Part shown: in pieces, positions 56,084 through 63,956 of the stretch | How the letters are laid out: each line of letters starts with the position of its first letter | Numbering within the stretch: the stretch's first letter is position 1 | Assembly (NCBI GenBank): GCA_965237875.1 | Contig: CBDEGP010000001.1 | Coordinates: 1,054,001-1,118,000, forward strand | Origin: DAOUJI01 sp965237875 | GTDB lineage: Bacteria; Chloroflexota; Dehalococcoidia; Lucifugimonadales; JAGWBF01 | Direction: 5' to 3' | Length of the DNA: 64,000 bases | The notes under the pieces: model-generated | The model's input: only the letters and a program-made list of their open reading frames with translations | The model's database searches: none | What the model was told of the DNA's origin: nothing | Position numbers and translations under genes: made by a program

Positions 56084-56828
56084 GAACGCGCCGGAAGCGC
56101 GAAACGCCCTGACCAATGAGACCATCGACGAACTGTCGGACGCCCTGGCGGAATGTGGGTCCAGCGCTGTCCGCGCTGTGGTCCTGACCGGCGCAGGAAG
56201 CGCTTTCTGCTCAGGCGCCGACCTCAGGGAGTTCTACTCCTGGCTGGACCTGGGCGAGAAAGAGTTTTCGGCGAGGTTGTACGCCATCGCCGACCGGATA
56301 CACACGAAGGTGGTCGAAAGCATTCGAAGCCTGCCCAAGCCGGTCATAGCGTCTGTGAACGGCGTCGCCGCCGGAGCCGGAGCTGCCATAGCGTTGGCGT
56401 GCGACTTCCGCATCGCCTCCGAGGACGCCCGGTTCTTCCTGGCGTTCGCCAACATCGGGGCCACAGCCGACAGCGGCTCCACCTACTACCTGCCCCGGCT
56501 GGTGGGTCAGGCAAAAGCGATGGAAATCTACCTGATGAAGCAGCCCATGAGCGCCCAAGCCTGTCTGGAAATGGGCCTGTTCAACCGGGTTGCGCCTGCG
56601 GACAAGCTGGCAGCGCACACGATGGAAATCGCCCATCAGCTTGCCTCCGGTCCGACCGCCGCGTATGGTCGGGTCAAGTCCCTCATGGACGGCTCGTGGA
56701 CCTCCGACCTTGCCTCTCAACTGAAAGAAGAGGCAAAGATGTTGGGCGCCAGCGGCCTGACCCATGACTTCAAGGAGGGCATACGGGCGTTCATCGAGAA
56801 ACGGGCGCCTGAATACGTGGGGGAATAG
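56031..56828 (+). CDS. Enoyl-CoA hydratase/isomerase family protein
   Basis: A 265-residue crotonase-fold enzyme: KVSLTTEGAAAVVTLNAPEARNALTNETIDELSDAL, LTGAGSAFCSGADLREFYSWLDLG (oxyanion Gly), VIASVNGVAAGAGAAIALACDFRIASEDARFFLAFANIGATADSGSTYYLPRLVG. The second conserved Glu of true hydratases is replaced by Asp or absent in this stretch, so it could be an isomerase or hydrolase in the same fold. The start is TTG with GGGAGGCGG above. It fits beta-oxidation or ring-cleavage product processing. Confidence 0.88.
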   Translation: MAGKVSLTTEGAAAVVTLNAPEARNALTNETIDELSDALAECGSSAVRAVVLTGAGSAFCSGADLREFYSWLDLGEKEFSARLYAIADRIHTKVVESIRSLPKPVIASVNGVAAGAGAAIALACDFRIASEDARFFLAFANIGATADSGSTYYLPRLVGQAKAMEIYLMKQPMSAQACLEMGLFNRVAPADKLAAHTMEIAHQLASGPTAAYGRVKSLMDGSWTSDLASQLKEEAKMLGASGLTHDFKEGIRAFIEKRAPEYVGE

Positions 56829-56922
56829 AGGAGCGGAAGTGGCTCTTCTCCAGAGTCGGGGTTTTCGCAAATTTGGATGATGGCGTTGCTGAATCCGATG
56901 GTCGGATACGAGAATCGCAGTT

Positions 56923-56951
56923 TCTGGATTCCGGCCTCCGCCGGAATGACG
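56923..56951 (+). repeat. REP-like palindromic repeat, copy 2
   Basis: Same core and flanks as the element at 5983-6009 (TTCCGG-CCTCCG-CCGGAA between TCTGGA and ATGACG). It lies between the hydratase and the VOC gene, where a GGTCTC/GAGACC stem (56962-56984) follows. Confidence 0.6.
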
Positions 56952-57013
56952 GTTGTGCAAAGGTCTCGTCAAGGTCGAGAGACCATAGCCCGAACAAATA
57001 AGGAGGAAGGAAA

Positions 57014-57958
57014 ATGGTAAAGGACTTCTACCACACCGGTTTCGTCGTGGCGGACTTGGATAAGTCCATGACATATTACAGGGACACCATGGGGCTTCAA
57101 CTTCTCCGCCACGGAGAAAGCGAGACGGGGCCCGGCAGACCCAGCCCGCTGGGATTCGACCACACCCACCTGAAAGTGGCCTTTCTCAGCCTGGGCAATG
57201 GACACCACCTGGAACTGATTCAGTACATAGACCCCGAAAGCCCGGAGGAGGGCGGCTTCAGGCCCAACGACCAGGGCGCAACTCACGTGGCCTTTTTCAC
57301 GAGGGACGTGGACGGGTATGCGGCGGACATGTCCCAGAAGGGCCTTACGTTCCCCGGCACGGTCAACCGCCGGACCGACGACAACGGCAAGGTGGTCCGC
57401 AAGGTCGTCTACTCTCAGGACCCCGACGGGAACTGGTTGGAGTTCATCGAGCCCATCATCGAGTGGGAAAAGGACCCTCCCCCCGAGGGAGGCCCACTGG
57501 TCTCGTTCTTCCACACGGGTTTCGTAGTGAAGGACATCGAGGAATCGGTGAAGTTCTACAAGGACAGCATGGGCCTCAACCTTGTGCGGCGCGTGGACAA
57601 CGGACCGGCGACGGGCCTTAGTTCATCGGGCATCCAGGGGGCGCACTTACTTGCGGCCTTCTTCAGCATCAGCGAAAACCACCCGGGCCACCAGATTGAG
57701 CTCATCCAGTACCTCTATCCGGAAGGTGACGACAAGCATCTGGACCGCCACGTCCTGGGCGCGACCCACCTGTGCTTCTTCGTGGACGACATGGATGAGT
57801 TCTCCTCGTCAATGTCCGGGGGAGGACTCGATTTCCTCACGGACCCCGTAACCCTGGAACGAGGTGAGATGGTCTTGAAGGTCGCCTATGCGCGGGACCC
57901 CGACGGGAACTGGCTGGAGTTCATACAGCACGTAAGCGGCCCGCTTCCCTCGTCCTAG
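57014..57958 (+). CDS. Tandem VOC-family protein (extradiol dioxygenase-like)
   Basis: A 314-residue protein made of two glyoxalase/VOC domains, about 1-150 and 160-314. They align with each other (FYHTGFVVADLDKSMTYYRDTMGLQLLRHGES against FFHTGFVVKDIEESVKFYKDSMGLNLVRRVDN; DPDGNWLEFIEP against DPDGNWLEFIQH). His in YHTGFVV and FHTGFVV and Glu in WLEFI are the likely metal ligands, one site per domain. Such two-domain forms include extradiol dioxygenases, though the classic catalytic wording is incomplete here. The ribosome site AAGGAGG is strong. Confidence 0.87.
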   Translation: MVKDFYHTGFVVADLDKSMTYYRDTMGLQLLRHGESETGPGRPSPLGFDHTHLKVAFLSLGNGHHLELIQYIDPESPEEGGFRPNDQGATHVAFFTRDVDGYAADMSQKGLTFPGTVNRRTDDNGKVVRKVVYSQDPDGNWLEFIEPIIEWEKDPPPEGGPLVSFFHTGFVVKDIEESVKFYKDSMGLNLVRRVDNGPATGLSSSGIQGAHLLAAFFSISENHPGHQIELIQYLYPEGDDKHLDRHVLGATHLCFFVDDMDEFSSSMSGGGLDFLTDPVTLERGEMVLKVAYARDPDGNWLEFIQHVSGPLPSS

Positions 57959-57959
57959 G

Positions 57960-60410
57960 CTAGTTAAGCTCGACCACCGTGACCGAGTCTGCACGGAGCT
58001 CCGGGTCCGGCCCGAAGGACTTGACCAGAGGGTGGCGGACCAGGAGCTCCCTTATAGCGGTGCGAAGGGCCCCGGAGCCCGTTCCGTGAAGTATGCGCAC
58101 CGTGGACAGGCCCGCCAGCGTGGCGTCGTCCAGGAAGCCGTCAACACGGGATGACGCCTCTTCGACTCGCATCCCTCGAAGGCTGATCTCCCTCTCGACC
58201 TTTGGCCGTTGCGGCCTCGAGTAACGGACGCTGGCCGGTGAGCCGGTCCTGGACTGCGCCGGCCTGTCCAGCTGATGCACCGGCAGCCGGGCCCGCATTG
58301 AGCCCAGCAGGACCTCAATGGTGTCCCCCTCGGGTGGGTTCAGCGTTTCCACCGGCTGGGGCACGCCCTTGACGTACACCCGGTCGCCGGGTTTGAGTGA
58401 ACCGATCCAATGACCCCTGGGTGTGGCCGGCGGCGCCCACCTGGGAGCTTCAAGCTCGGCCCGCACGTCTCCGATTATCTTCGAGGCCTCTTCAAACTCA
58501 GGGACAGGTTCGGGTTCCGCCCCGGTCTGTTCGGATGTTGCGGGAACGGAAGGCGGAGGATGGACGAGCCGTCTCTCCAATGCCCTCTCCACTCCGCGCA
58601 GCTTGGAAGCGACCTCGTCGACCTGCCGCCTCAGGCGGAAGCGGGCCTCTTCCAGCATCACTGCCTCGCGGTTCTGGAGATTGGTGAGCTTCTCGTCCAG
58701 TTGGGCCTGCTTCTCTGTCGCCTCGCGGAGAGCTTTGTCGGCGTCGTTGGACAGTTGGGCCGCCAGCCTCCGCTCCTCATGCAACTCCTTCAGTATACCT
58801 TCCGTCTCACGATGGACGGGAGCCAGGAAACTCCTGGCTTGCTCTACGGTTGCGTCCTCCAGGCCCAGGCGTGAGGCGATTGCCAGGGCGTAGCTGCTTC
58901 CCGGAAGTCCCACGGTCAGCTTATAGGTTGGGGCCAGGGTTTGCGGGTCCAGTTCCACCGAGGCGTTGGCCATCCCATCGTGCTCCTGGACGAAGGCGGC
59001 CACGTCCCTCTGGTGGGTGGTGGCTGCAACCCTTGCTCCTTTGTCGAAGAAGCTGAGCAGAATGGCTTTCGCAAGAGCGGCGCCCTCTTCGGGATCGGTG
59101 CTCGATCCCAGCTCGTCGATAAGCACAAGAGAACTGGGCGTCGCCTGCTCCATGATGGACTTGAGGTTGGTTATGTGCGAGCTGAAAGTGGACAGCGAAC
59201 GTTGGATGCTCTGCTGGTCGCCGATGTCCACGAACACGCGGTCGAACATGCTTGTCTGCGCCTCTTTGGCCGGGACCTGAAGTCCCGCCTGGGCCATGAG
59301 CGCCAGCAGCCCCATGGTCTTCAGGGCCACCGTCTTGCCTCCGGCGTTGGGGCCCGTAATAAGCAGGAGGGACCAGGGGTCTCCCAAGTGGACGTTCAGA
59401 GGCACGACCTCACCCTCGAGGAGTGGATGTCGTGCATCCACCAGTTTTAGTCGATGAGGAACGCCGTGCCCGGAGGCGGCCAGGGTCACCTGCACACCGT
59501 TCAGCCGGATGGCGTAGCGACCCTTGGCCAGGGCCAGGTCCAGCCGCGCCAGGAGGTCCGAGGCAAGTTGTATGTCGTCCGCGCGGTACTCCACCTGGAC
59601 GGATAGCGTCCTCAGAATCCTCTCTTCCTCCCGCTCCTGGGCCAGCTGGAACTCCCGCCATTGGTTGCCCAGGGGCACCGACGCCATCGGTTCCATGAAC
59701 AGGGTGGCGCCGCTGTCGGATACATCGTGGACGATGCCGTTCAAGCGGTGTTTCATCTCGGTCTTGACCAGCAGGACCATCCTGTTGTTGCGCTGAGTGA
59801 TGATGGGTTCCTGAAGGATTCCCTGGCGTTCCAGCCGCCGTTTCGCACGCTCCATGGAGTCCATCAGCCGACGGTGTGCGGCCCTGGTCTGCTGCCGCAG
59901 CTCTCCCAGTAATGGGCTGGCGCCGTCCAGGACCTCGCCCAATGTGCCAACCGTTTTGGCGATGTCCCGCTCGAGGTCCTCCATCACGGGCATCTCTTGG
60001 GTCATGGTGCGGAGCCGAGGGACGTCATGCTGCCTGTGGAGACTGTACCGCGCCTGGCGCGCAGCCCGAAGAGTCGCGCCCAGGTCCCTTAGCTCTGCCC
60101 CTGATAGGACTCCGCCGAGGGCAGCGCGCTCCAAAGCCTGTCCCACGTCGACGGCGCCGGAGAGGTCGGGTTCCGACCCCCGCTCCAGCAATAGCCGGGC
60201 CTCGGAAGTCTCCTCCTGGCGCATGGAGACGACCATCGGGTCGGACGAGGGCAACAGGGACAGGGCAAGGACCCGGGCCGGGTCGAAGGTCGTGCAGTCG
60301 GCAAGCCGCCGGAGTATCAGCGGGAATTCCAGGAGCTCCAGGGCCGGGTCGTCGGCGCCGGGCCCGTTGGTGGCGGGGAGGCTGTCGGAGTTGGAGGCGA
60401 CGTCGGTCAA
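57960..60410 (-). CDS. mutS2: Endonuclease MutS2
   Basis: MutS2 binds branched or recombination DNA or, in some species, collided ribosomes. The 816-residue protein has the Walker A GPNAGGKTVALKTMGLLALMAQAG about residue 350. LIDELGSSTDPEEGAALAKAIL (Walker B) follows, then a long helical section with LQNREAVMLEEARFRLRRQV. A C-terminal Smr nuclease domain (about 740-815) closes it: SLRGMRVEEASSRVDGFLDDATLAGLSTVRILHGTGSGALRTAIRELL. It lacks the mismatch-recognition domain of MutS. It overlaps the upstream retropepsin gene by 4 bases. Confidence 0.95.
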   Translation of the reverse strand: MTDVASNSDSLPATNGPGADDPALELLEFPLILRRLADCTTFDPARVLALSLLPSSDPMVVSMRQEETSEARLLLERGSEPDLSGAVDVGQALERAALGGVLSGAELRDLGATLRAARQARYSLHRQHDVPRLRTMTQEMPVMEDLERDIAKTVGTLGEVLDGASPLLGELRQQTRAAHRRLMDSMERAKRRLERQGILQEPIITQRNNRMVLLVKTEMKHRLNGIVHDVSDSGATLFMEPMASVPLGNQWREFQLAQEREEERILRTLSVQVEYRADDIQLASDLLARLDLALAKGRYAIRLNGVQVTLAASGHGVPHRLKLVDARHPLLEGEVVPLNVHLGDPWSLLLITGPNAGGKTVALKTMGLLALMAQAGLQVPAKEAQTSMFDRVFVDIGDQQSIQRSLSTFSSHITNLKSIMEQATPSSLVLIDELGSSTDPEEGAALAKAILLSFFDKGARVAATTHQRDVAAFVQEHDGMANASVELDPQTLAPTYKLTVGLPGSSYALAIASRLGLEDATVEQARSFLAPVHRETEGILKELHEERRLAAQLSNDADKALREATEKQAQLDEKLTNLQNREAVMLEEARFRLRRQVDEVASKLRGVERALERRLVHPPPSVPATSEQTGAEPEPVPEFEEASKIIGDVRAELEAPRWAPPATPRGHWIGSLKPGDRVYVKGVPQPVETLNPPEGDTIEVLLGSMRARLPVHQLDRPAQSRTGSPASVRYSRPQRPKVEREISLRGMRVEEASSRVDGFLDDATLAGLSTVRILHGTGSGALRTAIRELLVRHPLVKSFGPDPELRADSVTVVELN

Positions 60411-60838
60411 GGCACTCCTAACGCATAGTCGGCGTGGCGGACGGTAAACTCAAGCCTGGACCTTGAGGGGTCGTATTCCATATACCAGTGGTTGATGACA
60501 TCCCGTCCCAGCAGGGACGGGAGTCCCCGATTCCGTTCGTGCGGCTCTGCAACCAGCAGATCGACCGAATAGAATATCGTCTGGGGCGTATCCGCAAAAG
60601 AGAGGATGGCCGCTTCTCGGAAGTACGGTGAGCTGCCGCCTACGCCCCTGAAGGTCTGTCTGTCCCTAAGTTGACTGAAGGGAACGTGGGCTTTTTCCGC
60701 ATCCAACGGATGCAGACACGTACTGTCCGCCCCTGTGTCGAGCAAGAAAAGCGTCTCTACACTGACTTGGAAGCGTGGAAAATTGACTATACCTTTAACG
60801 TAGGGCCTTCCTCGTTTGTCGAACCTGCCGACGATCAT
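60407..60838 (-). CDS. Retropepsin-like aspartyl protease domain protein
   Basis: A 143-residue protein with a single aspartyl-protease active site, FLLDTGADSTCLHPLDAEKA (Asp34 in D-T-G-A), a flap-like GVGGSSPYFREAAILSF and a closing GRDVINHWYMEYDPSRSRLEF. Single-domain forms act as homodimers, as in retroviral proteases. It overlaps the upstream DUF5678 gene by 4 bases and mutS2 by 4 bases, so it is translated with both. Substrate and role are unknown. Confidence 0.82.
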   Translation of the reverse strand: MIVGRFDKRGRPYVKGIVNFPRFQVSVETLFLLDTGADSTCLHPLDAEKAHVPFSQLRDRQTFRGVGGSSPYFREAAILSFADTPQTIFYSVDLLVAEPHERNRGLPSLLGRDVINHWYMEYDPSRSRLEFTVRHADYALGVP

Positions 60839-61146
60839 AAAATCAGCACAGGAGGGTCGGAATCCAGGAACTCAATCACGACCTCTCCGGCGCGTATCCC
60901 CTGATTCTCCACTTTCTCGATGACTTCGTCTGAGGAATCGCCTATGACCAGCACGCCATCCTTTCCCATCGCCACCCACTTATCGGGGTGTTTCTCCGTC
61001 AAGGACTCCCGTTCGTTCATCATGCGGTCTATGGTCCTCTGGAACTGTTCCATCCTTTCCTGCAAGGCAGCAACCCCGCCCATCTCTTCAATCATCGCAC
61101 AGGTGTCTTCGATGAGTTGTTTCTTCACGCTCGGCGTCAAAGCCAC
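60835..61146 (-). CDS. DUF5678-like small protein, retropepsin partner
   Basis: A 103-residue protein: an N-terminal helical half (MIEEMGGVAALQERMEQFQRTIDRMMNERESL) with coiled-coil character, then a DUF5678-like tail HPDKWVAMGKDGVLVIGDSSDEVIEKVENQGIRAGEVVIEFLDSDPPVLIL. DUF5678 proteins often sit beside retropepsin-like genes and may be their partner or regulator, though no function is proven. It is the first gene of a three-gene unit with mutS2. Confidence 0.75.
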   Translation of the reverse strand: MALTPSVKKQLIEDTCAMIEEMGGVAALQERMEQFQRTIDRMMNERESLTEKHPDKWVAMGKDGVLVIGDSSDEVIEKVENQGIRAGEVVIEFLDSDPPVLIL

Positions 61147-61330
61147 GTTCAGCCTCCGGCCCCTTAGTCCAATGCTAAAAGTGTATCACATGCCTGTCGT
61201 CGATATCGCCGGAAGCATGGCCAGGCGTCTCCCGACGATGCGGCAGCTATGGGGTCCGTCAAAGTGAACCGGCCTAATTGCTCAACTATACATGGCCATA
61301 TACAGGACATGCCGCATGAGGCTTGCAGTA

Positions 61331-61385
61331 TTGTCATAATCATTGATATTCTCTATATAGTAAGGAGAACATCTATACTGTAAGG
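61331..61385 (+). promoter_or_regulatory. Promoter and direct-repeat operator of the AbrB/PIN pair
   Basis: TTGTCA (61331-61336), 17-base spacer, TATATA (61354-61359). A direct repeat TCTATANNGTAAGG occurs at 61352-61365 and 61372-61385, 20 bases apart (about two helical turns) and overlapping the -10 and start. AbrB-type antitoxins commonly repress their own operon through such sites. Confidence 0.5.
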
Positions 61386-61401
61386 CAGAAGGCAGTTTCT
61401 C

Positions 61402-61635
61402 ATGATTGAGTCAGGCGTTACTGCGAAGGGGCAGACCACGTTGCCCAAGGCCGTGCGGGAAGCCCTCTCCGTGGAGGCCGGGGACCGGGTGCGGTACATC
61501 ATACAAGACGGTGAAGTCCGGATAATGCCGGTGCGCCCCATCGGTCGGCTGTTTGGAATGCTGTGGCATGACGGTCCGGCTGTGACGTTGGAAGACATGG
61601 AACGCGCCATCGTGGATGGAATGTGCGGCACGTGA
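61402..61635 (+). CDS. AbrB/MazE/SpoVT-type antitoxin
   Basis: A 77-residue protein with the swapped-hairpin AbrB DNA-binding fold: IESGVTAKGQTTLPKAVREALSVEAGDRVRYIIQDGEVRIMPVRP, followed by a C-terminal tail (GRLFGMLWHDGPAVTLEDMERAIVDGM) that would wrap around the toxin. It precedes a PIN-domain gene with a 4-base GTGA overlap, the standard antitoxin-first order of VapBC-type pairs. Confidence 0.88.
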   Translation: MIESGVTAKGQTTLPKAVREALSVEAGDRVRYIIQDGEVRIMPVRPIGRLFGMLWHDGPAVTLEDMERAIVDGMCGT

Positions 61636-62039
61636 TAGCCGTCGATACCAACGTGCTCGTCCGCTATCTGGTCGCAGACGACGCCGAGCAGGCGGAAGCG
61701 GCCAGGGCGCTGCTGGAGGGGTTGACGCCCGAGCGTCCGGGCTTCATCTGCCGAGAGGTTGCGATGGAGGCGGTCTGGGTGTTGGAGCGGGCTTACCGAT
61801 TCACGCGTGTCCAGATTGCGGAAGCGCTGGTGGAACTGGTTTCCACGGACAGCCTTGTCGTGGAGGCTGCGGACGACGTTGCCAGCGCAGCCTTTCGCTA
61901 TCGCCAAGGCGGCGCTGGCTTCGCCGACAGGATGATTCTCGCAGGAGCCCAACGGGCCGGATACGGCCCCCTATACACCTTTGATCGAACTCTTGCCAGG
62001 GTGGAAGGTGTGGCTTTGCTGGGGATGGAGCAGGAGTGA
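61632..62039 (+). CDS. PIN-domain ribonuclease toxin (VapC type)
   Basis: A 135-residue PIN nuclease that would cleave RNA when its antitoxin is lost. Acidic residues are visible in IAVDTNVLVRYLVADD (Asp5), the EVAMEAVWVLERA helix (Glu), GAGFADRMILAGAQ (Asp) and TFDRTLARVEGV (Asp). The GTG chosen overlaps the antitoxin stop by 4 bases; another GTG three codons earlier is possible. Confidence 0.88.
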   Translation: MIAVDTNVLVRYLVADDAEQAEAARALLEGLTPERPGFICREVAMEAVWVLERAYRFTRVQIAEALVELVSTDSLVVEAADDVASAAFRYRQGGAGFADRMILAGAQRAGYGPLYTFDRTLARVEGVALLGMEQE

Positions 62040-62189
62040 CTCTGGCGTTTGGAGCGCCGGCAAGCGTGCTGTGTATTTGGTCCAACAAATCTTGTTGGTA
62101 GTCCCGGAGTTCTATCATTGGCTGCTACCGTCTTCCCTCGGCGTGTGTTGGACTGCTCAGGTGACGATTGAGTGAAGTCCAGTCGCCTC

Positions 62190-62420
62190 CTAGGCTGGCG
62201 AGGCTTCGTCGTCCATGCCGTCCGGGAAGAGGACCTTTGGGTCCGACTCGTAGACGAGTTTGCCGTCCCTCCATATCGCCACGGATCCGCTGACCTCCAG
62301 CGCCCGGCGGCGTGCCTTGACGGCGGCCCTGTGCAGAGCAGCCATCGCCCCGGCGTTGTCGTCATTGATGTGTTGTGGGCGCCCCGGAGCCTCTGGGTCT
62401 TTTGGGTTATCTTCAGTCAT
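62190..62420 (-). CDS. Small partner protein of the zeta-toxin-like gene
   Basis: A 76-residue acidic protein with a helical stretch AMAALHRAAVKARRRALEVSG and a beta-hairpin SVAIWRDGKLVYESDP. It overlaps the end of the zeta-type frame by 8 bases and has AGGAGG 8 bases above its ATG, so it is translated with that gene. Small proteins of this shape often follow zeta-type kinases and are good antitoxin candidates, although the order is the reverse of epsilon-zeta. Confidence 0.65.
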   Translation of the reverse strand: MTEDNPKDPEAPGRPQHINDDNAGAMAALHRAAVKARRRALEVSGSVAIWRDGKLVYESDPKVLFPDGMDDEASPA

Positions 62421-62936
62421 CGTTGGTTCCTCCTGACTGGAGCACGGGCGTTGTTCCCAGGTTGTTGTAAACAGCCCATTCGTCGACTAGGCTTCGATAG
62501 ACCAACTCGAAATTGCGGAGGCCCGCGTGAAATCGGCGGCGAACCGTCTCTTCAGGCAGTCGTGCCCGCCCTCCAACGCCCGCTGCCTGACACGTGCGAG
62601 AGCGACTTCCGGAGTCGGCAATTTCAAGAAGTACAATTTTACCCAATATCCCATCCCTCGCCAGACCGGTATCTTGCGAGCAAATCCGCGCCCGCTCAAG
62701 GTGGTCTCAAAAGCGAAACTTTCGCCGTTCCGCACGTAGTCGTCAATCATGCTCAACATCAGCCTCGCCGCCCGAAGCGCAGCCTCGTGTGGGCGAAAAG
62801 GATTCAACCCAGCCGCCACGAGGTCTGCGTTGACAAAAGTTGGGCAGTCCGCTTCCCTACGTAGAAACTCTGTGGCGAACGTCGTCTTTCCGGCGCCGTT
62901 AGGTCCTGCGACGATGAGAATTCGCTTGTCCCTCAA
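62413..62936 (-). pseudogene. Zeta toxin-like kinase gene with a frameshift
   Basis: The N-terminal part has the zeta/AAA P-loop ILIVAGPNGAGKTTFATEFL, FVNADLVAAGLNPF and SFAFETTLSGRGFARKIP. Zeta toxins phosphorylate UDP-N-acetylglucosamine. After GGHD (near 62560) the reading frame is lost; the family sequence continues in another frame as LPEETVRRRFHAGLRNFELVYRSLVDEW. A single missing base, GACTG for GACCTG, explains it. It is a real pseudogene or a sequencing error. The start is uncertain: a TTG at the P-loop is chosen; an upstream GTG adds 43 unconvincing residues. Confidence 0.75.
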
Positions 62937-63200
62937 AGTGTTCTTCAGTCCCCAGCCACTGTCCGTGTAATCTGTGATGAAACGAAGTAAGGGCTTGTAT
63001 CGGTGCAGACCGTTACAGCTTTGGCCTTGCCGCGAATCATCAGACAGACTTCCCAGTTGCTTCACGGCTGAAGACTTGCTGGACGCACCGCGCTAGTTTC
63101 AAGACAGGAACGATGGGGTCATTATACAGGATACGGAATCCACGGTATCCGCAACGCCAGAGCGGACGAACGCCTCCCGAGAGATCGGCTGTTGGACCGG

Positions 63201-63956
63201 CTACCCCCGGAACACACGGCTCTCCCATATCTGGGGGGCGAGCTTGTCCAGGGCGGCCTTGTTGGGTTCCCGCACGTTGAGAGTCCTGCCTACGATGCGG
63301 GATGACATCCCCTCCAGATAGGGGCAGCGTTTCAAGAAACCGTCCAGCGTGTGGCTCTCTCCGCCCAGGAATAGGAAATCCAGCGCTGCCTCATACGGGC
63401 CCAACTGCTGCTTGGCAACGTCGCAAGCCTTCCCGTATATCTCCTGAATCTGCTTGTCCCTGATGCGGGAGTACCTGAGCTGGGACGTTCCTCCGGCGCT
63501 GTGCCTGCTCTTGACGTACCGGCTGCCGACTTTGGAGGAGACCAGCTTCTCTCCTTGGTAGACTCCAACCGCGTACTTGCCCAGCCGCAGCAGCGCCGCC
63601 CCTATGACGTAGTCCCTTCCCAAGAGTTCCCGTAACGGCCCGAACTCCCGGCCTTGGAAGAGGCTTTCCTCACGGAGAGGGAACGGAGGAAGGACTACGG
63701 CGGCAAAACCTTCCCATAAGAAAGCGACGACGCCGGTGGGGGACCTGTCAAACCGGCCGGCGAAATCGTTGACCCACTGTGGTACCTGAGTGGGGTCAAC
63801 CTTTTTTAGCAGAGCGCTGAAACCTCCCGCGCGGGCATATAGGGTCACCTCCGACGCGGGGAGGTCGCGCTCCATCTCGTCCAGCAAGGCGAGAAGCTGA
63901 CGCCTTCCCATCAGCCGCTCAGAACGGGGCAATTCTGTGTCGGTATTTAAGGGCAT
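63201..63956 (-). CDS. VLRF1-type peptidyl-tRNA hydrolase (acVLRF1-like)
   Basis: A 251-residue protein resembling the bacterial relatives of Vms1/ANKZF1, release factor-like hydrolases that free stalled nascent chains from tRNA. The diagnostic stretch is SRYVKSRHSAGGTSQLRYSRIRDKQIQEIYGKAC, in which GGTSQ holds the catalytic Gln seen in eRF1-like GGQ loops. The upstream part (SALLKKVDP to GVVAFLWEGFAAVVLPPFPL) has the usual beta-domain. The name acVLRF1 comes from actinobacterial members. It is near the MutS2 gene, another ribosome-rescue candidate. The ribosome site is far from the ATG, so a start 15 codons later is possible. Confidence 0.78.
   Translation of the reverse strand: MPLNTDTELPRSERLMGRRQLLALLDEMERDLPASEVTLYARAGGFSALLKKVDPTQVPQWVNDFAGRFDRSPTGVVAFLWEGFAAVVLPPFPLREESLFQGREFGPLRELLGRDYVIGAALLRLGKYAVGVYQGEKLVSSKVGSRYVKSRHSAGGTSQLRYSRIRDKQIQEIYGKACDVAKQQLGPYEAALDFLFLGGESHTLDGFLKRCPYLEGMSSRIVGRTLNVREPNKAALDKLAPQIWESRVFRG

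Noticed and set aside
61353..61952. 199-residue minus-strand frame over the AbrB/PIN pair
   Set aside because: Antisense to two clear toxin-antitoxin genes, no domain, no ribosome site.
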